NCBI RefSeq assembly: GCF_900163695.1
Contig: NZ_FUIC01000020.1
Span: 1-64,000 of the forward strand
DNA length: 64,000 nucleotides
Source of the DNA: Gulosibacter sp. 10
GTDB lineage: Bacteria; Actinomycetota; Actinomycetes; Actinomycetales; Microbacteriaceae
Direction of reading: 5' to 3'
Shown: positions 26,363 through 36,847 of the stretch, one piece after another
Position numbering within the stretch: the first letter of the stretch is position 1
How the letters are laid out: the number at the start of each line of letters is the position of its first letter
The notes under the pieces: model-generated
The model's database searches: none
The model's input: only the letters and a program-made list of their open reading frames with translations
Told to the model about the DNA's origin: nothing
Program-made: the position numbers and the translations under genes

Positions 26363-29300
26363 CAGCGGCGGTTCTTCCGGGCTCGGGCCATGATCGCGAG
26401 CGCGCCGCCGATCAGCAGCAGGCCTGCGGCGATGGCCACGATGAGCCAGGGCAGGGTGTCGCCGGTCTTGGCGAGGTCGCCCACGGGCACCTTCGCGTCG
26501 TCCCCGTCGGTCACCGGGTCGCCGCCGGCGGGCGGGATGCCGATGACGGTCGCGTGGTTGGTGACCGACTGGGCGCGCACGTCCGCCTCGGTGAGCGTGT
26601 ACGTCGCGGTCGCCGTCGCCGACTGCCCGGGCGCGAGCACGCCGGGCGTGCCGGGCCAGCGGTACTCGAGCGCCGAGACGCCGGCCATCTCGTCGACGAT
26701 CTCGACGCCCTCGAGCGTGACGTTGCCGGTGTTCGTCGCGGTGAAGGTGTACTCGATGCGGTCGCCGACGGCGCCGCCGCCCGTGACCTCGCCGGTCTTC
26801 TCGAGCTGGATCCCCGGGGAGGGCGGCAGCGGGGTCGTGACGGTGTCGTCATCGCCCACCGGGTCGCCGCCCGGCGGCGTCCCCTCGGCGCGGGCCGAGT
26901 TGACGACCTCGCCGCGGTCCACATCCGCCTGCGTGAGCGTGTACGTCGCCGTCGCCATCGCGGATTCGCCCGGCGCCAGCACCCCGGCCTCGCCCGGCCA
27001 GTCGTAGGCGAGGTCCGAGAGCCCCTCGAGCTCGTCCGAGATCGAGACGTCCTGCAGCGTCACGTTGCCGATGTTGGTGACGACGAAGGAGAACTCGACG
27101 GTCTCCCCGACCTGCGCCTCGCCCTGCGCCTCGCCGGTCTTGACGAGCTGCAGCGCGGGGCCCGGGGGCAGGGGCACGACGTGCGGCGAGTCGTCGCCGA
27201 CCGGGTCCTGCGGGTCGCCGGGCTCGCCCGTGTCGGGGTCGAGCGGGGTCGGCGGGGTGCCCTCGGCCTCGGCGACGTTGACGACGCCGCCGCCGTCGAC
27301 GTCCTCCTGCGTGACCGTGTAGGCGGCCGTGGCCCGCACCGATTCGCCCGGGGCGAGCACGCCGGGCTCGTTCGGCCAGGCGTCGTCCGGGATCTCGAGC
27401 GCGACTCCCGCCTCGGCGAGCATCGCGTCGACGAGGGTCACGTCGGTGAGGGTCACGGTGCCGCGGTTGGTCACGGTGAAGGTGTAGGTGATGGTCTGGC
27501 CCGGCTCGGCGGCGCCGTCGAGCGAGCCGTCCTTCACGACCTCGATCGCGGCGTCCCGATCGATCGGGGTCCGGACCGTATCGTCGTCCCCGACCGGGTC
27601 GCCCGAGGGCGGGGTGCCCTCGGCGCTCGCGGCGTTCTCCACGAGCCCGTTGTCGACGTCCTCCTGGGTGAGCGTGTAGGCGGCCGTGGCCTCGACCGAC
27701 TGGCCGGGCTCGAGTACGCCGGGCTCGCCGGGCCACGCGAACTGCAGCGGGGAGAGCCCCTCGAGCTCGTCCGCGATGTCGACGTCGGTGAGCGTGACGT
27801 TGCCGGTGTTGGTGACGAGGAAGGTGTACTCGACCACGTCGCCCGCGACGGCGCCTTCCGCGACCTCGCCGGTCTTCACCAGCTCGATCGCGGGAGCGGC
27901 GGGCAGCGGGGTGTCGGTGTCGTCCTCGACCGGCGGCAGCGGCGCGGGCGGCTCGCCGCCCTCGGGCGTCGGCGGCGTGGCCGTGGCCGAGGCCTCGTTG
28001 TGCACGTTGCCGGAGTTCACATCCGCCTGGGTGAGCGTGTACGGCACCTCGACCGTCACGGTCTCGCCCGGGGCGAGGCGCCCTTCGGCGCCCGACCACA
28101 CGGCGTTCGCGAGGTCGAGCTCGCCGCCCAGCAGCGGGTCCTCGATCACGATCTCCGAGAGGGTGGTGTTGCCCGTGTTGACCGCCGTGAAGGTGTACGT
28201 CACCGTGTCGCCGACCGCGGCGCCGGCGTCCAGCCGGCTCGTCTTCTCGAACGAGAGGCCCGATTCGACGGCGGGCTCGACCACGGCGTCGTCCTGATCG
28301 GAAGGGTCGATGGTGGACCCGGGGTTCTCCGGGTCCTCGACGTCCGAGGTGCTCATCACGACGGCCGTGTTGTCGACGCGCCCGGCGTCGATGTCGGCCT
28401 GCGTGAGCGGGTACGCCGCGGTGGCCTCGACGGATTCGCCGGGGCGCAGCACGCCCGGGGCGCCGGGCCAGGCGCCCTCGGGGATCGTGATCTCCACGCC
28501 CGCCTCCGCGAGCATCGCGTCGGCGATCGCCACGTTCTCGAGCGTGACGTTTCCGGTATTCCGCACCGTGAAGGTGTAGGCGACCTCGTCGCCCGCCGCG
28601 CTGCCCCCGGCGACGTCGAGCTCGGCGGACTTCACGAGCTCGATCGCGGCGCTCTGGACGAGCGGGACGATGTTGCCGTCCTCGTCGCGCACCGGGTCCT
28701 GCGGGGTGCCGGGTGCCCCGGGGTCCTCCGGATCCTTGCGGTCCGGCGGGGTGCCCTCGGCGGTGGCGGTGTTCACCACCGATCCGGCGTCGATGTCCGT
28801 CTGCTCGAGCACGTAGCCGGGCACGGTCACCTCGACCGATTCGCCGGGCCGCAGCACGCCCTCCTCGGCGGCGCTCCCCCAGTCCCACTCGGCCTGCTCG
28901 AGGTCGATGCCCTCGTTCTCGAGCATCGCGTCGCTCAGCCCGATGCCGGTGAGGGTGACGTTGCCGTCGTTGGTGATCGTGAAGGTGAATTCGACGGGGT
29001 CGCCCGCCGCGGGCTCCTTGCCCGGGTCGTCGGGGTTGAAGACGCCGGCCTTCTCGAGCTGGATGCTCGGCGCCGGGACGGGGCCGGGCACGGTCACCTC
29101 GTCGGGATCGCTCGGGACCGGCTCGCGCGGGTCGTCGGGATCGCCCGGGTCGCCCGGCGGGGTGCCGTGCGAGACCGCCGCGTTGTGCACGAATCCGTCG
29201 TCGACGTCCTGCTGCGTGACGGTGTAGATCGCGGTGGCGGTCACCGTCTCGCCCGGGAGCAGCACGCCCTCCTCGCCCGGCCAGGGGCCGAAGACGATCG

Positions 29301-31410
29301 GGACGCCCGCGTCGGCGAGCATCGCGTCCTCGATCCCCACGTCGGCGAGGGTCGTGTTGCCGGTGTTCGAGACCTCGAAGGTGTAGGTGATGGTGTCGCC
29401 GGCCTGGGCGAAGGCCTGGTCCTCCGCCACGGTCTTCTCGACGGCGATGCCCGGCGCGTAGGGCGCGGTGATCGTCCAGTCGTCGTCATCGGTCACGGCG
29501 TCGCCGCTCGGCGGCGTGCCCGTGCTCGTGGCGGTGTTCGTCACCCCGCCGGCCTCGACGTCGGCCTGGGTGACGGTGTACGTCGCGGTCGCCTCGACGG
29601 ATTCGCCGGGGCGGAGGGTGCCCTCGGCCCCGGGCCATTCGCCATAGGTGAGCGCGGAGAGGCCCTCGAGCGGATCGGCGATCGTCACGTCGCGCAGGGT
29701 GGTGTCGCCGGTGTTGGTCGCCACGAAGGTGTAGGTGATGGTGTCGCCGGCGGCGATCCCGTCGGTGACGTCGGCGCTCTTGACGAGCTGGATGGCCGAG
29801 GCCGCATCGCCGGGGATCGGCAGCCGCGCGTCGTCGGTCACGTCCGGGCCGAACGGCGGGGTGCCCACGACGCTCGCGTCGTTCACGATCTGGCCGGCGT
29901 CGACGTGGTCCTGGGTGACCTCGATGGTCGCCTCGGCCTCGACCCATTCGCCGGGCTGCAGGGTGAGCGGGCTCGGCACCTCGTCGTTGGGCGCGCCCGA
30001 CCAGCGGATGTACCGCAGCTCGGCGAGGCCCGGCAGCTCGTCCGTGATCTCGACGTTCTCGAGCGGGGTGTCGCCGGTGTTCGTGGCCCGGAAGGTGTAG
30101 GTGATCGTCTCGCCGGCCACGAGATCGTCCGTGTCGGCGGTCTTCACCAGCTCGATGGCGGGCCGGAGCGCGTCGTTGGTGTAGGTGCAGACGACGTCGG
30201 CGCCGGCGAGCTGGTTCGTGGGGAACGTGATGTGCGCCCTGCCGTCGGCCTCGGTGATGGGCACCTCGCTGCCGTCGGCCTCGTCGATGCAGACCAGCGA
30301 CCGGTCGTAGCGCCCGAGCTCGGTGGTGCCCGCGCCCACCTCCTCCAGTGAGAATTCGTGACCCTGCAGCACGAAGGCCGGGCCGACGAACTGGTTCTGG
30401 ATGCCGTCCTCGTCGCCCTCGGTCACGTCCGAGAGGCTGCCGTTGTCGCCGAGATAGGAGGGCCCGGACACCGTGAGCTCGAACTGGTCGTCCGCGTCCG
30501 CGCGGCCTCCGGGGAGGTCCTTCTGGAGCGAGATCGTGTTCGGGTAGGCGCAGCTGGCGAGATCGCCGAACGCCCCCGAGCCGGTGCCGGGCATGACCCG
30601 GGGCGTCGGGTTGTCGACGGTCGGGTCGATCTCGAGGACCTGCGACGCGGTGGAGACGTAGATGAGCCCGTTGTTCGCGAAGGCGATGCCGTTGCCCACG
30701 GCACTGCCGAGGGTCGTGAGCGCCTTCACCGGCAGCTGCGGCGCCGGCTCCCCCGGCGCCAGGGGCGCGCTCGGGATGTCGGTCTCCTCGACCGTGTAGA
30801 CCGTCGACCCGGAGACGAGGATGAGCGAGCCGGAGGCGCTGAACGCCATGTCGCCGTTCGCCGCGCCCGGCAGGCCGGTGATGTCCGCGACGTGGAACGC
30901 CTGCCCGGTCGCCGGGTCGTACGCGCCGAGGTAGAGCGGGTTGCTCGCGTAGCCCGTGAAGTAGTAGAGGTCGTTGACGGGGTTCACCGCGCCGCGCACG
31001 GCCGAGGCCACGCCCGGGTTGAGCGTGGCGCTGGAGACCGACTCGGTGGCCGCGTCCCAGACGCGGATCTCCTTCGCCCCCGTGCCGGTGGTGTTCTGGA
31101 TGGTGAACGCCTGCTGGCCGCCGTTGCTGATGCCGAGGCCGTTGTTCTGCAGGCCCGTGATCACGTTCGGCGTGCGCTGCTGCGTCAGCACGTTGTAGGC
31201 GTCGACGGAGCCGCCGCGCTGCAGGTAGATCGTGCTGCCGTCGCAGACGAGCGGCTCGGCCGCGTAGGCCGGCTCCGGCGCGGTCGCGCCGCCCGCGAGC
31301 ACGAGGCCCGAGGCGACCACCGCGGAGGCCGCGAATCCGCCGACGAGTTTCCTGAGCCACCGCTGCAGCCGGCCGCTCCGGCCGCCGTCCCGTGCTCGAT
31401 TCCAGTTCAT
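26362..31410 (-). CDS. Giant DUF11-repeat wall protein with LAKTG sortase signal
   Basis: 1682 residues. A signal peptide (hydrophobic stretch about 22-42, cleavage near AYA at 48-50) is followed by a domain of about 300 residues ([19 protein letters not shown] onward), a spacer with Cys residues, and ten DUF11/DUF7507-type immunoglobulin-like repeats. Each repeat begins with an IxLxK step such as AIELVK, GIQLEK or SIQLEK, and contains TYTFxxxNTGNVTL-like cores. The C-terminus reads [11 protein letters not shown], a membrane helix, and RARKNRR: an LAxTG signal of the kind handled by class E sortases. No sortase is in the window. The ATG at 31410 has TGGAG upstream. The likely role is a surface stalk or adhesin. 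Confidence 0.85.
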   Translation of the reverse strand: MNWNRARDGGRSGRLQRWLRKLVGGFAASAVVASGLVLAGGATAPEPAYAAEPLVCDGSTIYLQRGGSVDAYNVLTQQRTPNVITGLQNNGLGISNGGQQAFTIQNTTGTGAKEIRVWDAATESVSSATLNPGVASAVRGAVNPVNDLYYFTGYASNPLYLGAYDPATGQAFHVADITGLPGAANGDMAFSASGSLILVSGSTVYTVEETDIPSAPLAPGEPAPQLPVKALTTLGSAVGNGIAFANNGLIYVSTASQVLEIDPTVDNPTPRVMPGTGSGAFGDLASCAYPNTISLQKDLPGGRADADDQFELTVSGPSYLGDNGSLSDVTEGDEDGIQNQFVGPAFVLQGHEFSLEEVGAGTTELGRYDRSLVCIDEADGSEVPITEADGRAHITFPTNQLAGADVVCTYTNDALRPAIELVKTADTDDLVAGETITYTFRATNTGDTPLENVEITDELPGLAELRYIRWSGAPNDEVPSPLTLQPGEWVEAEATIEVTQDHVDAGQIVNDASVVGTPPFGPDVTDDARLPIPGDAASAIQLVKSADVTDGIAAGDTITYTFVATNTGDTTLRDVTIADPLEGLSALTYGEWPGAEGTLRPGESVEATATYTVTQADVEAGGVTNTATSTGTPPSGDAVTDDDDWTITAPYAPGIAVEKTVAEDQAFAQAGDTITYTFEVSNTGNTTLADVGIEDAMLADAGVPIVFGPWPGEEGVLLPGETVTATAIYTVTQQDVDDGFVHNAAVSHGTPPGDPGDPDDPREPVPSDPDEVTVPGPVPAPSIQLEKAGVFNPDDPGKEPAAGDPVEFTFTITNDGNVTLTGIGLSDAMLENEGIDLEQAEWDWGSAAEEGVLRPGESVEVTVPGYVLEQTDIDAGSVVNTATAEGTPPDRKDPEDPGAPGTPQDPVRDEDGNIVPLVQSAAIELVKSAELDVAGGSAAGDEVAYTFTVRNTGNVTLENVAIADAMLAEAGVEITIPEGAWPGAPGVLRPGESVEATAAYPLTQADIDAGRVDNTAVVMSTSDVEDPENPGSTIDPSDQDDAVVEPAVESGLSFEKTSRLDAGAAVGDTVTYTFTAVNTGNTTLSEIVIEDPLLGGELDLANAVWSGAEGRLAPGETVTVEVPYTLTQADVNSGNVHNEASATATPPTPEGGEPPAPLPPVEDDTDTPLPAAPAIELVKTGEVAEGAVAGDVVEYTFLVTNTGNVTLTDVDIADELEGLSPLQFAWPGEPGVLEPGQSVEATAAYTLTQEDVDNGLVENAASAEGTPPSGDPVGDDDTVRTPIDRDAAIEVVKDGSLDGAAEPGQTITYTFTVTNRGTVTLTDVTLVDAMLAEAGVALEIPDDAWPNEPGVLAPGESVRATAAYTVTQEDVDGGGVVNVAEAEGTPPTPLDPDTGEPGDPQDPVGDDSPHVVPLPPGPALQLVKTGEAQGEAQVGETVEFSFVVTNIGNVTLQDVSISDELEGLSDLAYDWPGEAGVLAPGESAMATATYTLTQADVDRGEVVNSARAEGTPPGGDPVGDDDTVTTPLPPSPGIQLEKTGEVTGGGAVGDRIEYTFTATNTGNVTLEGVEIVDEMAGVSALEYRWPGTPGVLAPGQSATATATYTLTEADVRAQSVTNHATVIGIPPAGGDPVTDGDDAKVPVGDLAKTGDTLPWLIVAIAAGLLLIGGALAIMARARKNRR

Positions 31411-31510
31411 GTCCACTCCAGTCCCTACTCCGGTGATGAACGTCGATTCCGCGCACCGGTTCCGCCGGCCCGCAGACGCATCGGCGCGCCCTCGCGCCGC
31501 ACACCTCACC

Positions 31511-31552
31511 AGCATAGGGCGAATCGCTTTTCGGCACACAGTCCGAAAAGCG
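31511..31552. promoter_or_regulatory. Inverted repeat and -10-like element upstream of the wall-protein gene
   Basis: CGCTTTTCGG (31525-31534) pairs perfectly with CCGAAAAGCG (31543-31552) around an eight-base centre. On the minus strand TATGCT (31511-31516) could be the -10 of the wall-protein gene. The palindrome would then overlap its -35, as an operator would. The 268-base region also has to hold the promoter of the aminotransferase on the other side. Confidence 0.4.
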
Positions 31553-31678
31553 GGGCCTCAGCGGCGGCGCCGCACGCCGTCGGCGCGGAGATGACGAACC
31601 GACTCGCAATGCGTCGGCGGATGACGTCCCGCCAGCCCGCCGGTGTCTCCGGCGCCCGCGCCGCCATACCCTCGAGGC

Positions 31679-32839
31679 ATGACTTTCGAGGATTTCGAAC
31701 GATTGACCGTCGAGGATCTCCGCGCGCGGGGCGGATCGAAGTGGGTCGCGTATCCCGAGGCCATCGGCTCGTTCATCGCCGAGAGCGACTTCGGCACCGC
31801 GCCGGCCGTGCAGGCCGCCGTCGAGGCGCGCGTCCGCGACTCCGCCTTCGGGTACTCGACCAAGGGCGAGAAGGACGAGGCCGCCGCCGCGCTCGAGCGC
31901 TGGGCGCGCGACCGCTACGGCTGGGAGCTCGAATCGGCGCAGATCGGCATCCTGCCGGAGGTGCTCACCTCGCTCGAGCTCACCCTCGAGCACTTCTCGC
32001 GCCCGGGGTCCGCGGTGGTCGTGCCGACGCCCGCGTACATGCCGTTCTTCACCCTCCTGCGCGACCACGGCCGCGAGATCGTCGAGACGCCGCTGCTGCG
32101 CGAGGCGGACGGATGGGAGTTCGACTACGCCGCGATCGAGCGGGCCTTCGCGGCCGGCGCGGGGCTGCTCGTCCTCGTGAACCCCGCCAACCCCACCGGC
32201 GCCGTGTTCTCGCGCGAGCAGCTGCTGCCGCTCGTGGAGATCGTGGACCGCTACGGCGGGCGCGTGTGGGCCGACGAGATCCACGCGCCCATCGTCTACG
32301 ACGGCCGCGGGTTCGCGCCCTACGCATCCCTCTCCGAGACCGCCGCCGCGCACACCGTGACCGCGACGTCCGCGTCGAAGGGGTGGAACATCCCGGGGCT
32401 CAAGTGCTCGCAGATCGTGCTGACCAATCCGGAGGATGCGAAGGCGTGGCGGCGCGCGGGGCGGTGGCCCTCGCACACGACCGGCTATCTAGGGGTGTTC
32501 GCCACCATCGCCGCCTATGACGAGGGGCGCGAGTGGCTCGACGGGCTCGTGGCGCACCTCCAGGGCAGCCGCGATCTGCTCGGAGAGCTCGTGGCCGACC
32601 GGCTGCCGCGGGCCGGCTACGTGCCGCCGCAGGGCACGTATCTGGGGCTGCTCGACCTGCGCGAGTACGGGGTGCAGGGCGATCTGCAGCAGTTCTTCCT
32701 GCGCGAGGCCGGCGTCGCGGCCACCGACGGGCGCCAGTGCGGGCGGGACTTCCGCGGCTTCCTGCGCCTCAACTTCGCGACGCCCCGCGCCGTCCTCGAG
32801 GAGACCGTCGACCGGATCGCCCGCGCCCTCCCCGCCTGA
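31679..32839 (+). CDS. PLP-dependent aminotransferase, MalY/PatB type (probable C-S lyase)
   Basis: 386 residues, fold type I. The PLP lysine is Lys234 in SASKGWNIPGLK. VNPANPTG (168-174) and WADEIHAPIVY (197-207) are the usual cofactor contacts. The N-terminal WVAYPEAIGSFIAESDF matches MalY/PatB enzymes, which split cystathionine or other cysteine thioethers. Start at ATG 31679 with CGAGG before it. The convergent neighbour encodes a cysteine synthase, so sulfur amino acid metabolism is plausible for the locus. Confidence 0.87.
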   Translation: MTFEDFERLTVEDLRARGGSKWVAYPEAIGSFIAESDFGTAPAVQAAVEARVRDSAFGYSTKGEKDEAAAALERWARDRYGWELESAQIGILPEVLTSLELTLEHFSRPGSAVVVPTPAYMPFFTLLRDHGREIVETPLLREADGWEFDYAAIERAFAAGAGLLVLVNPANPTGAVFSREQLLPLVEIVDRYGGRVWADEIHAPIVYDGRGFAPYASLSETAAAHTVTATSASKGWNIPGLKCSQIVLTNPEDAKAWRRAGRWPSHTTGYLGVFATIAAYDEGREWLDGLVAHLQGSRDLLGELVADRLPRAGYVPPQGTYLGLLDLREYGVQGDLQQFFLREAGVAATDGRQCGRDFRGFLRLNFATPRAVLEETVDRIARALPA

Positions 32840-32890
32840 GCCCCGCGCTCCCCCTCCGGCTCCCGGAGACTCCCCTCCGGCTTCCGGAAA

Positions 32891-32940
32891 CTGGCCACGG
32901 CCGGTCGCTTTGCTTGCCGAAAGCGACCGGCCGTGGCCAG
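32891..32940. terminator. Bidirectional terminator between aminotransferase and cysteine synthase
   Basis: A perfect 21-base inverted repeat (32891-32911 with 32920-32940) and an eight-base loop, in the gap between two convergent genes. The stem contains TTT/AAA near the loop. There is no external T-run. Confidence 0.7.
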
Positions 32941-32955
32941 GATTTCCCGCGCGGG

Positions 32956-33960
32956 TCAGCCGAAGACGCCCGCCGAGAGGTAGCGCTCGCCGGTGTCGGG
33001 GATGATCGCGACGATGGTCTTGCCCGCGTTCTCGGGGCGCTGGGCGAGGCGGAGGGCCACCGTGAGGGTGCCGCCGGCCGAGCTGCCGACGAACAGGCCC
33101 TCCTCGCGGAGCACCGCGCGGGCCTTCTCGTAGGCCTCCTCGGCATCCACCTGCTGGATCTCGTCGGCGATCTCGCGGTCGTAGTTCGGCGGCAGCTGCT
33201 CGTCGTCGAGCCCCTCGACCTTGTGCACGCCGTCGATCTCCGCCGGGTACGGGTTCTCCTCGGAGGGCAGCGAGACGTCGCCGGGCTCCGAGACGACGAT
33301 CCGGATGTTCTCGTTCTGCTCCTTGAGGTAGCGGCCGGCGCCCGAGACGGTGCCGCCCGTGCCGACTCCCGCGACGAAGAAGTCGATCCTTCCCTCCGTG
33401 TCGCGCCAGATCTCGGGGCCCGTGGTGGCGTAGTGCTCCTGCGGGTTCACGGGGTTGGCGAGCTGGTTCGTGAAATACGCGTCCGGGTTCTCCGTCTCGA
33501 TCTGCTCGACGAGCTTCGCGAGGCCCTCCGGATCGATGAAGATGCTGTTGGGCACGGAGACGACCTCGGCGCCGAGCGACTCGATGATCTTCTTCTTGTC
33601 GGGGCTCGTGTTGTCGCCGAGGTAGAACTTGGCGGGGTAGCCGCGGCTCGCGGCGATGGCCGCGAGCGCGATGCCGGTGTTGCCGCTCGTGATGTCCACG
33701 ATCGAACGGCCGGGGTAGAGCAGGCCGCGATCCTCGGCGTCCCGGATGATGGCCCACGCGATGCGGTCCTTGACGCTCGACAGCGGGTTGGTGAACTCGA
33801 CCTTCGCGAGCAGGCGCGCGTGAGCGCCGCGGGACTCGGCGAAGCGGTGCAGCTCGAGCAGCGGGGTCTCGCCGATGAGCTCGGTGATGTCGCGCACGAT
33901 GGGGCGCGGGGTGCTCGAGGCGCGGACCTCCTGGCCCCGGGTGGATGTGGTGTCGGTCAT
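32956..33960 (-). CDS. cysK: Cysteine synthase-family PLP enzyme
   Basis: 334 residues. It forms cysteine from O-acetylserine (or a related activated serine) and sulfide. The PLP lysine is Lys64 in NPLSSVKDR, the substrate loop is TSGNTG (91-96), and the phosphate-binding loop is GVGTGGTVSG. The C-terminal SSAGGTL stretch contributes the final PLP contact. AAGGAG lies upstream of ATG 33960. It is slightly longer than CysK, with insertions around VSEPGDVSLPSEEN, so a cystathionine-beta-synthase-like or other activity is possible. The 198 bases upstream contain a minus-strand TACAGT -10-like word near 34018-34023. Confidence 0.87.
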   Translation of the reverse strand: MTDTTSTRGQEVRASSTPRPIVRDITELIGETPLLELHRFAESRGAHARLLAKVEFTNPLSSVKDRIAWAIIRDAEDRGLLYPGRSIVDITSGNTGIALAAIAASRGYPAKFYLGDNTSPDKKKIIESLGAEVVSVPNSIFIDPEGLAKLVEQIETENPDAYFTNQLANPVNPQEHYATTGPEIWRDTEGRIDFFVAGVGTGGTVSGAGRYLKEQNENIRIVVSEPGDVSLPSEENPYPAEIDGVHKVEGLDDEQLPPNYDREIADEIQQVDAEEAYEKARAVLREEGLFVGSSAGGTLTVALRLAQRPENAGKTIVAIIPDTGERYLSAGVFG

Positions 33961-34158
33961 GCTGGAACTCCTTCGGTCGGCAGGCACGGGACAGCGGTAC
34001 GGTTCCTGCTTGATCGGACACTGTATGGATGCGCCTCCCGCCATGGCCAGCACGCGCGTAATGAACCCGCACACTCCGTCACAAAGCGTCTTGGAGCCGT
34101 GGCGCCGTCGGCCTCCCGCCTCTGAGCGCATCCGCCCGGCGATGCCGGTTCGGCGGGC

Positions 34159-35151
34159 TCATGCGCCCTTCGACGGCTTCGGCAGCTTCCGGAGCGCATC
34201 CGGACCGAGATCGAGGTCGCCGAGCGGCCGCTCGCGCAGCCACAGCGCGAGGGACTCGGGGATGCGGTGGCGCACCGCGGGCACGGAGCCGTGCAGCGCC
34301 CGGGGCGAGACGATGAGCCGCGAGTCGGGCACGGAGTTCGCGAGCGCGAGGCTCGTGGCCTGGAAGTACTCGGCGCTGCGCTCCCCCGTCATGAGGCACG
34401 TGCGCGTGGGCAGGCCCGCGAAGTCGACGGCCCGCGCCTCCTCCCGGAAGGCCGCGGTGAGCTCGGCGACGCCGGCCGGCATCGCCTGCCGGGTCGTGCC
34501 GCGCAGCCCGGTGCGGGTCGACAGCGCGAGGACGCCGGAGACCATCCAGGTGGGGGCGTGCGAGAGCGTGCGCGACATGCCGAGGTGGCGCTCGACGAGC
34601 GCCATCGCGCGCCCGATCCGTCCGGCATCCACGTGCGCCTCGAACTGCGGCAGCCACGACGTGTCGATGGAGCCGTCGACGTTGATGGCGGGGTCGTAGA
34701 CCGTGGTGCTCCGCGGGATGAGTGCGCGCAGCGGCTCCCCCTCGGGCCCGTCGCCGGCGTCGCACAGCCGCCGCACCGCGTGGAGCACGATCGCGCCGCC
34801 GAGCGAGTGCCCGATGAGATGCCGGGCGCCCGAGCGGCGGAGCCCCGTGGCGACGTCGTGCAGCTCGGTCTCGAAGGTGTAGTCCTCGTCCACGGGCGAG
34901 GACCGCCCCTTGCCGCGCCGGTCGTAGACGTGGACGCCCCAGTCGTCGCCGAGGTGCCGGACGAGCGCGGCGGCGAACGGGGCGTACGCCTTCGCCGGCA
35001 GGAAGGCGCCGCACACGATGAGCACGCGCCGCTCGGGCTTCGCGTCGGCCCGCCCGAACACGTAGGACTGCAGGGTCGCGCCGTCGTGCGCCTCCCACCG
35101 TCGGGCCGCCGCGGGCGAGGTCCTCGCGCCCGACCTCCTCCTGCGCGCCAT
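34159..35151 (-). CDS. Alpha/beta hydrolase
   Basis: 330 residues. The nucleophile elbow GHSLGG places Ser116; an oxyanion-type segment is VLIVCGAFLPAKAY; a late His stands in SPRALHGSVPAVRH. VYDRRGKGRSS is the usual strand-loop before the elbow. The substrate is unknown; monoglyceride lipases and haloperoxidase-like esterases look alike. GGGGG precedes ATG 35151, only 17 bases after the lipid-kinase gene on the same strand, so they are probably co-transcribed and may both act on lipids. Confidence 0.82.
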   Translation of the reverse strand: MARRRRSGARTSPAAARRWEAHDGATLQSYVFGRADAKPERRVLIVCGAFLPAKAYAPFAAALVRHLGDDWGVHVYDRRGKGRSSPVDEDYTFETELHDVATGLRRSGARHLIGHSLGGAIVLHAVRRLCDAGDGPEGEPLRALIPRSTTVYDPAINVDGSIDTSWLPQFEAHVDAGRIGRAMALVERHLGMSRTLSHAPTWMVSGVLALSTRTGLRGTTRQAMPAGVAELTAAFREEARAVDFAGLPTRTCLMTGERSAEYFQATSLALANSVPDSRLIVSPRALHGSVPAVRHRIPESLALWLRERPLGDLDLGPDALRKLPKPSKGA

Positions 35152-35168
35152 GATCGCCCCCGGGCCTG

Positions 35169-36113
35169 CTAGCGGATCCGCACGGCGGCGGGCTGGATGC
35201 TGATCTCGATGCGCGCGGTCTCGTCGAGGTCGTCGCCGTCGACCTCGAAGACGCGCGGCTCCTCGAGCTCGATCGTGAGGCGCGTGAAGCGCCGGTGCGT
35301 GGTGCTCTCGCTGCTCTCGGCGCCCTCCTCGTGCTCGTCGTCCCGCTTGAGGAGCCGCTTGAGGCCGTTGTCCCAGACCATGTTGCGGAGCGTGTCGACC
35401 CAGCCGCCGATGCCCTCGGCGTTGAGGACGAGCAGGTCGAGCTCGCCGTCGGCGGGGTCCGCGTCGGGCAGGATGGTGATGCCGCCCTGGATGGTGCCGC
35501 AGTTGCCGACGATGAGGGTGTGCGCCTGGTCGTCCGCGCCCTCGCGCCCGTCGGCCTCGAGGCGGACGTCGATGATCTCGCTCGCGGAGACGGCGCGGCC
35601 GAGGGACTCGACGTAGGCGAGCCAGCCGGCCTTGTCCTTGAGGTCGTCGTCGGTCTCGGTGATCATGTGGGCGTCGATGCCGAAGCCGGCCATGACGGTG
35701 AAGGCGTGGCGCTCCGAGCCGCCGTCGACGGCGATCTCGGCCCAGCCGATGTCGATGGTCTTCGGCTCGCCGTCGAGGGCGCGGGCGAATGCGGCGGGGA
35801 GGTCGCCGAGCGGCACGTCGAGGTTGCGCGCGAGGAGGTTGCCGGTGCCAAGCGGGATGATGCCGAGGTCGGCGTTCGCCTCGACCTCGGCGAGGTGCTC
35901 GGCGACCGCCCGGACGGTGCCGTCGCCGCCGGCGGCGAGGACGAGGTCGGCGCCGGCCTCGAGCGCCCGCCGGGTCGCGGCACGGCCCGGGTCGTCCTCG
36001 CTCGTCTCGAACCATGACACCTGCCCCGCGGAGGTCTCGGCGAGCGCCGCCTCCAGGTCTTCCCTGCTCGTCTTCGACGGGTTCCAGACGATTCCGACGT
36101 GTGCTGCGGTCAT
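35169..36113 (-). CDS. Diacylglycerol/sphingosine kinase-family lipid kinase
   Basis: 314 residues. The ATP-binding motif GGDGTVRAV lies near residue 65, followed by LGIIPLGTGNLLARNL, the second conserved segment. The C-terminal half has GNCGTIQGGITILPDADP, also typical. It phosphorylates a lipid alcohol such as diacylglycerol. A run of acidic residues (DDEHEEGAESSES) interrupts the C-terminal domain. AAGGA precedes the ATG. The adjacent hydrolase suggests a lipid-turnover pair. Confidence 0.88.
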   Translation of the reverse strand: MTAAHVGIVWNPSKTSREDLEAALAETSAGQVSWFETSEDDPGRAATRRALEAGADLVLAAGGDGTVRAVAEHLAEVEANADLGIIPLGTGNLLARNLDVPLGDLPAAFARALDGEPKTIDIGWAEIAVDGGSERHAFTVMAGFGIDAHMITETDDDLKDKAGWLAYVESLGRAVSASEIIDVRLEADGREGADDQAHTLIVGNCGTIQGGITILPDADPADGELDLLVLNAEGIGGWVDTLRNMVWDNGLKRLLKRDDEHEEGAESSESTTHRRFTRLTIELEEPRVFEVDGDDLDETARIEISIQPAAVRIR

Positions 36114-36280
36114 GGCGGTGTTCCTTCCGATGGTGCGGGTCGTCGGCATCGACGACGGCCTGGCGGGGTATCGATATCCTGCCACGCCTTTCCCTCCGCG
36201 AACGCCCTCGTTCCGACGCCCGCACCGCCGAGACTGCGCACTCGCATGGCTTTCGCACGTGCGCGCGGCAGAATGTCCGC

Positions 36281-36826
36281 ATGGTCAAGCCGACGAGCAC
36301 CGCAGCCATCGCCTCCGCCACCGGCCGCCCGTGGGAGGAGTGGGTGGCGCTGCTCGACGAGGCCGGCGCCCGCGGGGCCAAGCACACCGCGATCGCGCGG
36401 CTCGCGCTGGAGCGGATGCCGCCGCGGGTCGAGCAGGACGAGTGGTGGGCGCAGGGCGTCGCCGTCGCCTACGAGCAGCACACGGGGCTGCGGGTGCCCG
36501 GCCAGACCTGCGACGGCGACTTCCAGCTCTCGACCTCGCGCACCGCGTCCGGCGACAAGGACGAGGTGCTGGCCCGCTGGCTCGGGCTCGTGGACGGGCG
36601 GGAGGAGTTCGGCGGCGTGCCGGTGGACGGCGAGCCCTCGACGTCGCAGACCGAGAAGTGGCGCTACTGGCGCGTGCCGCTCGCGGACGGCAGCCGAGTG
36701 GCCGCGAACATCAGCGACAAGCCGAAGGGCAGGGCCTCGGTCGGCATCGTGCACACGAAGCTCGACTCCGCCGAGGCCGTGGAGCGGTGGCGGCCGATCT
36801 GGAAGGAGCTGCTCGGACGGCTCTGA
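36281..36826 (+). CDS. DUF4287-type small protein
   Basis: 181 residues. The N-terminal 90 residues (RPWEEWVALLDEAGARGAKH, QDEWWAQGVAVAYEQHTG) match the DUF4287 family. The C-terminal part (KWRYWRVPLADGSRV, KLDSAEAVERWRPIWKELL) looks like the end of an SRPBCC/AHSA1-like fold. The role is unknown. The ATG at 36281 lacks a clear ribosome site, so the message may be leaderless or the start misplaced. It diverges from the lipid-kinase gene across 167 bases. Confidence 0.7.
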   Translation: MVKPTSTAAIASATGRPWEEWVALLDEAGARGAKHTAIARLALERMPPRVEQDEWWAQGVAVAYEQHTGLRVPGQTCDGDFQLSTSRTASGDKDEVLARWLGLVDGREEFGGVPVDGEPSTSQTEKWRYWRVPLADGSRVAANISDKPKGRASVGIVHTKLDSAEAVERWRPIWKELLGRL

Positions 36827-36847
36827 AGACGGCGGGCGCGCCCGGCC

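Noticed and set aside
26554-30351. A 1265-residue plus-strand open frame across the wall-protein gene
   Set aside because: It is the mirror of the DUF11 repeats (regular but Arg/Val/Gly-rich) and has no ribosome site or family features.
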